DNA of 64,000 nucleotides from Vogesella urethralis (GTDB lineage: Bacteria > Pseudomonadota > Gammaproteobacteria > Burkholderiales > Chromobacteriaceae), in assembly GCF_007644045.2 (NCBI RefSeq), contig NZ_VMDW02000075.1:1-64000 (forward strand), read 5' to 3'. Below, piece by piece: positions 51,855 through 57,803 of the stretch. Numbering within the stretch: the stretch's first letter is position 1; each line of letters begins with the position of its first letter. A program made the position numbers and the translations under genes. The notes under the pieces are model-generated. The model did no database searches, was not told the origin of the DNA, and saw only the letters and a program-made list of their open reading frames with translations.

Positions 51855-53150
51855 ATGCTCATGCCGCATAGCCTGCTTCAACGTCGCCAGCAACTGCTGG
51901 CCACCCTGGGCGACGCTATCGCCGTCCTGCCCACCGCCCCGCTGCAAGTCCGCAACGCCGACGCCCACTACCCGTACCGCGCCGACAGCCACTTCCTGTA
52001 CCTCACCGCGTTCGACGAGCCGGAAGCCGTGCTGGTGCTGGATGGCCGCCGTGGCAAATCCATCCTGTTCTGTCGCGATAAAAACCCCGACATGGAAATC
52101 TGGGATGGCTTCCGTTACGGCCCGGCGGCCGCCGTGGAGGCGTTCGACTTTGACGAGGCCTACAGCATTACCGAGCTGGATACCCGGCTGCCGCAGCTGC
52201 TGGAAAACGTGCCGGCGCTGTTCTGGCCGGTGGGCAACCGCAGCATCGATGGCCGCGTGGCTGGCTGGCTGGAGGCGGTACGTGCCCGCGCCCGCGCCGG
52301 TATCGATGCGCCGCAGCGCTTTGGCGACTTGCTGCCGTTGATCGACGAGATGCGGCTGATCAAGGACGAGCGTGAGCTGGCGGTGCTGCATCGTGCCGGC
52401 CAGATTTCGGCCGAAGCCCACGTGCGGGCGATGCAAGCCACGCGGCCCGGCATGTATGAGTACGAGGTGGAGGCCGAGCTGCTGCACCACTTCATCCGCA
52501 ACGGTGCGCGCTACCCGGCGTACGAAAGCATCGTGGCCGGTGGTGCCAACGCTTGCACGCTGCACTACGCGGCCAACAATGCGCGCCTGAACGACGGCGA
52601 TTTGCTGCTGATCGACGCCGGCTGCGAGTTTCGCGGCTACGCCGGCGACATCACCCGCACCTTCCCGGTGAATGGCCGTTTCAGCGGTCCGCAACGTGAC
52701 CTGTACGACGTGGTGCTGGCTGCCGAACTCGCCGCCATCGCCGAGGTCAAGCCAGGGGCGGCGCTGGATGCGCCGGCCAACGCGGCGCTGCGCGTGCTGG
52801 TGCAGGGCATGCTGGATTACCAACTGCTGCAGGGTACGGTGGATGGCGTGATCGAATCTGGCGACTACCGCCGCTTCTACATGCACGGCATCGGTCACTT
52901 CATCGGCCTGGACGTGCACGACGTGGGCGCGCGCAAGCCGGGCGGTCAGTGGCGCACTTTCCAGCCCGGCATGTGCACCACCATCGAACCGGGGCTGTAT
53001 ATTCGCCCGGACGACCGCGTGCCGGTGGCTTACCACCATATCGGCATCCGCATCGAAGATAATGTGCAGGTGACGGCCAGCGGCCATTACGTGTACACCG
53101 CCGCAGTGCCGAAACAGATCGACGATATCGAAGCCCTGATGCGGGGCTGA
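51855..53150 (+). CDS. pepP: Xaa-Pro aminopeptidase PepP
   Basis: This is a 431-residue metallopeptidase of the pita-bread fold that removes N-terminal residues before proline. All five metal ligands are visible: the Asp in LLIDAGCEF, the Asp in AGDITRTFPV, the His in HGIGHFIGLDVHD, the Glu in CTTIEPGLY and the Glu in GIRIEDNVQV. The N-terminal AMP_N domain (LPTAPLQVRNADAHYPYRADSHFLYLT) is complete. It begins at ATG 51855 or ATG 51861. The pepP-ubiH-type gene order is as in E. coli. Confidence 0.93.
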   Translation: MLMPHSLLQRRQQLLATLGDAIAVLPTAPLQVRNADAHYPYRADSHFLYLTAFDEPEAVLVLDGRRGKSILFCRDKNPDMEIWDGFRYGPAAAVEAFDFDEAYSITELDTRLPQLLENVPALFWPVGNRSIDGRVAGWLEAVRARARAGIDAPQRFGDLLPLIDEMRLIKDERELAVLHRAGQISAEAHVRAMQATRPGMYEYEVEAELLHHFIRNGARYPAYESIVAGGANACTLHYAANNARLNDGDLLLIDAGCEFRGYAGDITRTFPVNGRFSGPQRDLYDVVLAAELAAIAEVKPGAALDAPANAALRVLVQGMLDYQLLQGTVDGVIESGDYRRFYMHGIGHFIGLDVHDVGARKPGGQWRTFQPGMCTTIEPGLYIRPDDRVPVAYHHIGIRIEDNVQVTASGHYVYTAAVPKQIDDIEALMRG

Positions 53151-53194
53151 GCCGGTTTTCTTTGCAAGGGGGCGCCCGCACAGGGTGAAGCAAG

Positions 53195-54364
53195 ATGCAG
53201 AACATGCCACAGCATGGCGACGTAGTGATTGTGGGCGGCGGCCCGGTGGGCGCATTGGCCGCGCTGCGGCTGGCACAGGCCGGGCGCGACGTGATTCTGG
53301 TGGAGGCGCGGGCGCAGCGCGAGCCTGTGCGCGACGCGCGGGCGCTGGCGCTATCGTGGTATAGCCGCGAACAGCTGGCGCTGGCCGGTGCCTGGCCTGA
53401 CAGCCTGCCAGCCACGGTGATCGACACCGTGCACGTGTCGCAGCAGGGCGGCTTTGGCCGCACCGTGCTGCAGCATGACGACCTGGGGCTGCCGCATCTG
53501 GGCGCCGTTATCGACTACCCGGTGCTGACTGCCGCATTGGCCGACGCGCTGGCTGCGTCCGGCGTGAAGGTGTTGTGGCAAACGCGGGTGGAAGGCGCTC
53601 AGTCGCTGTCGCGCTACGCCACGCTAAGCCTGCGCACGGCGGATGATGCGGTGGCCACGCTGACCTGCCGCCTGCTGGTGCTGGCCGAGGGCGGCGCGTT
53701 GGCCGAGCGCCTGCCGGGCATTACCCGCCGCGTACACGATTACCGCCAGAGTGCGGTGCTGGCTGAGGTCAGCAGCAGCCAGCCGCACGGCAATGTGGCT
53801 TACGAGCGCTTTGGCTCTGAAGGCCCGTTTGCCTTGCTGCCGCACGGCGAGCGCATGATGCTGGTGTGGACGCGCAGCCACGACGACGCGCAGCGCCTGA
53901 AGGAAGCTGACGACGCCAGCGTGCTGGCCGAACTGCAGCAGGCTTTTGGCGAGCGGCTGGGGCGTTTTGACAGCATTGGCGAGCGTGCCGTGTTCCCGCT
54001 GGCGTTGCGTCAGCTCAATCGCGTGGTGTCCGGCCGTGTGGTGATGATCGGCAACGCGGCGCAAACCATGCATCCGGTGGCGGCGCAGGGCTTCAACCTG
54101 GGCTTGCGCGACGCGGTGGGGCTGGTGGACGCGCTGGCCGGTGCGGCCGACCCGGGCGATGCGGCTGTGCTGCGCCGTTACAGCGCCGGGCGCCGCGTTG
54201 ATAGCCACGCGGTGGTGGGCTTTACCCACGGCCTGATCCAGTTGTTTGATGGCCATCATCCGCTGGTAAAAGCCTTGCGCGGTGTCGGCATGAGCGCGCT
54301 GGACGCGCTACCGCCGGCGCGCCGTGCGTTTGCCAGCCACCTGGTGTTTGGCGTCGGCGTCTAG
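53195..54364 (+). CDS. ubiH: UbiH-like FAD monooxygenase
   Basis: This 389-residue flavin hydroxylase has the dinucleotide-binding motif VVIVGGGPVGALAALRLAQAG, the UbiH/COQ6-type middle motif (LAEGG), and the second FAD motif VVMIGNAAQTMHPVAAQGFNLGLRDA. By position after pepP it is the likely UbiH, which hydroxylates the ubiquinone ring precursor, but regiochemistry cannot be read from the sequence. The next gene, in the same direction, is a paralogue. Confidence 0.82.
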   Translation: MQNMPQHGDVVIVGGGPVGALAALRLAQAGRDVILVEARAQREPVRDARALALSWYSREQLALAGAWPDSLPATVIDTVHVSQQGGFGRTVLQHDDLGLPHLGAVIDYPVLTAALADALAASGVKVLWQTRVEGAQSLSRYATLSLRTADDAVATLTCRLLVLAEGGALAERLPGITRRVHDYRQSAVLAEVSSSQPHGNVAYERFGSEGPFALLPHGERMMLVWTRSHDDAQRLKEADDASVLAELQQAFGERLGRFDSIGERAVFPLALRQLNRVVSGRVVMIGNAAQTMHPVAAQGFNLGLRDAVGLVDALAGAADPGDAAVLRRYSAGRRVDSHAVVGFTHGLIQLFDGHHPLVKALRGVGMSALDALPPARRAFASHLVFGVGV

Positions 54365-54379
54365 CAATGACGGTTTTCT

Positions 54380-54410
54380 TGCGGCCAACCTTCGGTTAAG
54401 GTTGGCCGCA
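54380..54410. repeat. Perfect inverted pair of uptake-like motifs (stem-loop)
   Basis: TGCGGCCAACCTT and AAGGTTGGCCGCA, separated by CGGTT, form a perfect 13-bp stem with a 5-base loop. It lies between the two hydroxylase genes and has no T-run. Each arm is an exact copy of the extended repeat. Confidence 0.9.
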
Positions 54411-54430
54411 GTCATGTCAGAAAGCAGAAA

Positions 54431-55585
54431 ATGAACGAGCATTACGATGTGCTGGTGGTGGGCGGTGGCCTGGTGGGCGCCGCGCTGGCGCTGGCGCTGG
54501 ACAAACAGGGCCGGCGTGTGGCCTTGCTGGAAGGGCAGGGCGAGCCGCTGGACGGCCTGGAGCAGGGCTGGGACGCCCGCGTCTACGCCGTTAGCCCGGC
54601 TAACCGGGCGTGGCTGGCCGGGCTGGGTGCCTGGCCCGATATGGCGCGCATTGGCACCATCACCGCGATGGACGTGTGTGGCGACCAGGGCGGGCGCATT
54701 GCGTTTTCCGCCGAGGATGCCGGGGCCCAGGCACTGGCGTGGATCGTGGAAAACCGCTGGTTGCTGGCGGCGCTGTGGCAGCAACTGCAGCAGGCCAGTG
54801 GTGTGACCATCCTGCGTGGACAGCGGCCGCAAGCGCTGTGGCACGGCCCGCGCGAAGCCGGCGTGGTGCTGGCTGACGGCAGCAAACTGACGGCTGCGCT
54901 GGTGGTGGGGGCAGACGGGGCGAACTCCTGGGTGCGGCAGCAGAGCGGCATTGCGGCCAACGTCAAACCCTATGGCCACAGCGGCGTGGTTGCCAACTTT
55001 GCCTGCGAGCGGCCGCACGGCGACATCGCACGGCAATGGTTTCTGGGTGACGGCATCCTGGCGTGGTTGCCGCTGCCGGGCAACCGCATCAGCATGGTGT
55101 GGTCTACCAGCCAGCCGCAGCCGTTGCTGGCGCTGGATGATGCGCGGCTGGCTGCCGTGGTGGCCGATGCCGGTGGCCCCGCGCTGGGGCGCCTGGAGGT
55201 CTTGACCCCGGCGGCGGCCTTCCCGCTGCGCCTGATCACGCCGGAGCAGGTGATTGCCGAGCGCGTGGCGCTGGTGGGTGATGCGGCGCATACCGTGCAC
55301 CCGCTGGCCGGGCAGGGCGTGAACTTGGGCTTTCAGGATGCGGCCCGGTTGGCCGCAGCGCTGCACGGGCGCGACGACTGCGGCCAGTGGCTGGCGCTGC
55401 GGGCGTATGAACGAAGCCGCAAAGAGGCTGTCCGAACCATGCAGATTACTTGTGATACCTTGTTTGGCCTATTCCACGACAAGGGCACGCCGGGTCTGGC
55501 CTGGTTGCGTAATACCGGGCTGAACCTCACCAACCGCCTGCCGTTGATCAAGCGGCAACTCGCCCGCCACGCGGTGGGTTTTTGA
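54431..55585 (+). CDS. UbiF/UbiI/VisC-family FAD monooxygenase
   Basis: This 384-residue flavin hydroxylase, a paralogue of the preceding gene, has the motif VLVVGGGLVGAALALALDKQG and the FAD motif VALVGDAAHTVHPLAGQGVNLGFQDAARL. It probably hydroxylates another carbon of the ubiquinone ring. The E. coli pepP-ubiH-ubiI order supports UbiI-like function, but UbiF or UbiM cannot be excluded. A hairpin of repeat motifs separates it from ubiH. Confidence 0.83.
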   Translation: MNEHYDVLVVGGGLVGAALALALDKQGRRVALLEGQGEPLDGLEQGWDARVYAVSPANRAWLAGLGAWPDMARIGTITAMDVCGDQGGRIAFSAEDAGAQALAWIVENRWLLAALWQQLQQASGVTILRGQRPQALWHGPREAGVVLADGSKLTAALVVGADGANSWVRQQSGIAANVKPYGHSGVVANFACERPHGDIARQWFLGDGILAWLPLPGNRISMVWSTSQPQPLLALDDARLAAVVADAGGPALGRLEVLTPAAAFPLRLITPEQVIAERVALVGDAAHTVHPLAGQGVNLGFQDAARLAAALHGRDDCGQWLALRAYERSRKEAVRTMQITCDTLFGLFHDKGTPGLAWLRNTGLNLTNRLPLIKRQLARHAVGF

Positions 55586-55608
55586 GCAGAATTCAATAAA
55601 GGATGAGC

Positions 55609-56367
55609 ATGTCTTTCCGTTTCCGCCAGCTGGTGCTGGCCACCATGATGCTGCCGCTGATGGCGTGCAGTGCTTCCGCCGCCGATGAGTCCAGCGATGC
55701 CGTCAAAGCTGCCTTCAAGGGCAAGTTCCCGCAGCACGAGGTATCGACCGTGCAGCCGGCGCCGGTAGCAGGCCTGTACGAGGTGGTGGTGAAGATGAAG
55801 CGCGGTGGTCGCGAAGAGTTCACCATCGTCTACGTGGACGGCAAAGTGGACCACCTGATTACCGGCGACCTGATCGATACCAAGTCGCGCCGCAGCCTGA
55901 CCGAAGCCCGTCTGGATGACCTGAACAAGGTGGTGGTGGACTGGAAAACCCTGCCGCTGGACAAGGCCATCAAGGAAGTGCGTGGCAAGGGCGAGCGCAA
56001 GCTGGTGGTGTTCTCTGACCCGGACTGCCCGTACTGCAAGCAGCTGGAGCGCGAGTCGCTGGCCAAGCTGGATAACGTCACCGTTTACACCTTCCTGTAC
56101 CCGCTGGCGCAGCTGCACCCGGATGCCGAGCGCAAGTCGCGCCTGATTTGGTGCAGCAAGGACCCTGCCAAGACCTGGACCGCATTCATGCGTAACGGCA
56201 CCCCGCTGAGTGGCAAGGATAACTGCCCGACCCCGCTGGCCGAAGTGGCTGCCATCGGTGAAAAGCTGGGTATCAGTGGTACGCCGGCGTTGATCTTCCC
56301 GAATGGCACGCTGGTGCCCGGCGCCATCCCGCTGGCGACCATCGAGGAAAATCTGGCTGCCAAGTAA
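55609..56367 (+). CDS. dsbC: Disulfide isomerase DsbC
   Basis: This 252-residue periplasmic protein has an export signal (VLATMMLPLMACSASAA), an N-terminal dimerisation domain, a linker helix and a thioredoxin fold with active site C140-P-Y-C143 and the cis-Pro loop GTPAL. E. coli DsbC has CGYC; the CPYC variant here is compatible with isomerase function. The sequence PLMAC is also a possible lipobox, so membrane attachment is open. I use ATG 55609, which has an AAAGGA ribosome-binding site five bases upstream; the ATG at 55603 would overlap it. Confidence 0.9.
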   Translation: MSFRFRQLVLATMMLPLMACSASAADESSDAVKAAFKGKFPQHEVSTVQPAPVAGLYEVVVKMKRGGREEFTIVYVDGKVDHLITGDLIDTKSRRSLTEARLDDLNKVVVDWKTLPLDKAIKEVRGKGERKLVVFSDPDCPYCKQLERESLAKLDNVTVYTFLYPLAQLHPDAERKSRLIWCSKDPAKTWTAFMRNGTPLSGKDNCPTPLAEVAAIGEKLGISGTPALIFPNGTLVPGAIPLATIEENLAAK

Positions 56368-56370
56368 GCC

Positions 56371-56955
56371 ATGCAGCTGTTACCGCGCACACCTGCCGAG
56401 CGCCTGCTGTGTAGTGCCTTGCTGGCGCTGGCCTGTCATCTGGGCCTGCTATTGCTGCTGGATGCCTTGCCACCGGCGGCTGGTGGTGCAGCAGGGCTGA
56501 TGGTGCGGTTGCAGGCTGCGCCACCAGCCAAGGCCTCATTAGTCGCCCCGGAAAAGGTGGTAGCCGCTGCCGGGCTGTCAGCAGAGGCTGTTGCACCGCC
56601 GGCGGCACAGCAGGCGGCGGTTACCGCACCTGATGCAGCCCCAGCGGCGAATACCGTGGCGCCGGCTTTGGCGATGGCGCGCTTTTTTAGCGCCAACGAG
56701 CTGGATGTGCTGGCCGAACCATTGCAGCCTATCGTGTTACCCGAAACCGACGACTTGCCGGCTGATGTGCGTTTGCAGGTTTACATTGATGCCAGCGGGC
56801 ATGTGGTGCGGGTGACAGTGCCGACAGATCTGCCGGAAGCGTACGCTGAAGCCATCCGCCAGCGCTTTTATGCGGCCAGCTTTACCCCGGCGCGCAAGGC
56901 GGGGCAGCCGGTGGCGAGTGTGAAGCAGATAGCGCTGGATACCGAAGACTTGTGA
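56371..56955 (+). CDS. TonB-like protein with weak C-terminal domain
   Basis: This 194-residue protein has an N-terminal membrane anchor (LLCSALLALACHLGLLLLLDAL), an Ala/Pro-rich periplasmic linker and a C-terminal domain with the pattern of TonB_C/TonB-like domains (ADVRLQVYIDASGHVVRVTV, then EAIRQRFYAASFTPARKAGQPVASVKQI). It is shorter than typical TonB, and ExbB and ExbD are not adjacent. It may be a minor energy transducer for the siderophore receptors or an unrelated envelope protein. It starts 4 bases after dsbC. Confidence 0.65.
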   Translation: MQLLPRTPAERLLCSALLALACHLGLLLLLDALPPAAGGAAGLMVRLQAAPPAKASLVAPEKVVAAAGLSAEAVAPPAAQQAAVTAPDAAPAANTVAPALAMARFFSANELDVLAEPLQPIVLPETDDLPADVRLQVYIDASGHVVRVTVPTDLPEAYAEAIRQRFYAASFTPARKAGQPVASVKQIALDTEDL

Positions 56956-57060
56956 AACGATCGTTTCATGGTAAATTGACGCCAGCCAGATGGATATGGC
57001 GGCTAACAACACATGAACTGATGTTGCGAAGCAACACCACAGAATCGAAAAGGAAAAACA

Positions 57061-57318
57061 ATGTCCGATCTGAAAACCCTGTTCGAGCAAGCGCAGAAAG
57101 ACGTGACCAGCCTGGCCGAGCGCCCGGACAACCAGACCTTGCTGCAACTTTATGCCCTGTATAAACAGGCAACTGACGGCGATGTGCAGGGCGAACGCCC
57201 TGGTATGATGGATTTCATCAACCGCGCCAAGTATGACGCCTGGGCCAAGTTGCAAGGCCAGTCTGCCGACGAGGCAATGCAAGGCTACGTTGATGTTGTC
57301 AAGCAGTTGATGGCCTGA
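57061..57318 (+). CDS. Acyl-CoA-binding protein (ACBP)
   Basis: This 85-residue four-helix protein matches ACBP: LKTLFEQAQKDVTSLAERPDNQTLLQLYALYKQATDGDV, then GMMDFINRAKYDAWAKLQGQSADEAMQGYVDVVKQL. The Tyr/Lys residues of the helix-2 YALYKQAT motif and the KYDAWAKLQG motif bind the CoA head in known proteins. It buffers long-chain acyl-CoA in the cytosol. ACBP is scattered in bacteria. An AAAGGAAAA ribosome-binding site precedes it. Confidence 0.93.
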   Translation: MSDLKTLFEQAQKDVTSLAERPDNQTLLQLYALYKQATDGDVQGERPGMMDFINRAKYDAWAKLQGQSADEAMQGYVDVVKQLMA

Positions 57319-57430
57319 AGCGAATTTAACAAATTCTTAGCAGGATGACGGCTGACTTTTTCGTTGTTACGCTTCATAATGCAAAAGGTTGATCTAGACA
57401 ACCGATTGCATTTTATTTTTGGGAGCCCAA

Positions 57431-57733
57431 ATGATGAAGAAAACCCTGATGACTGCCCTGATGCTGGCTGTTGTTTCTAGCGCCGCTCTGGCGCAAGGTG
57501 CTGGTGCTGGTGCTGGTACTGGTACTGGTGCTGGTACTGGTGCCGCTGGTGCTGGTGCTGGTGCTGGTGCTGGTGCTGGTGCCGCTGGTGCCGCTGGTGC
57601 CGCTGGTGCAGTTGGTGGCATTGCTGGTATTTCTGCTGCCGGCCTTGCTACTGCTGCTGCGGTTGCTGTCGGTATCGGTGCAACATCCTCCAGCAATGCC
57701 GCTGCAACACACCACGCTACCACCAATCATTAA
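57431..57733 (+). CDS. Small exported Gly-Ala repeat protein (YjbE/GfcA-like position)
   Basis: This 100-residue protein has a signal peptide (LMTALMLAVVSSAALA), then a region almost wholly Gly/Ala/Thr built from a 6-base tandem repeat, and then a hydrophobic Ala/Val segment and a Ser/His tail. It is the first gene of the polysaccharide locus and sits where E. coli has the small Gly/Ala/Thr-rich exported proteins YjbE and GfcA. A ribosome-binding site (GGGAG) lies 5 bases upstream. The function is unknown; similarity to YjbE is by composition and position, not by alignment. A terminator-like hairpin follows. Confidence 0.7.
   Translation: MMKKTLMTALMLAVVSSAALAQGAGAGAGTGTGAGTGAAGAGAGAGAGAGAAGAAGAAGAVGGIAGISAAGLATAAAVAVGIGATSSSNAAATHHATTNH
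57499..57609 (+). repeat. GGTGCT hexamer tandem repeat inside the Gly-Ala protein gene
   Basis: About 18 imperfect hexamers of GGTGCT/GGTACT/GGTGCC run in tandem. Gain or loss of whole hexamers would change the length of the protein without shifting the frame. The repeat opens spurious frames (Val-Leu on the same strand, Ser-Thr on the other). Confidence 0.85.
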
Positions 57734-57750
57734 TCGGTACGCGTCGCAAA

Positions 57751-57781
57751 AGCTGCCTCGATTATCGAGGTAGCTTTTTTT
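57751..57781 (+). terminator. Hairpin terminator between the repeat protein and the YjbH-PAP2 gene
   Basis: AGCTGCCTCGA and TCGAGGTAGCT pair with one mismatch around TTA and are followed by seven T residues. It may lower expression of the downstream export genes relative to the small protein. Confidence 0.75.
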
Positions 57782-57803
57782 GTGTCCTCCTCCCGGAAGT
57801 TCT

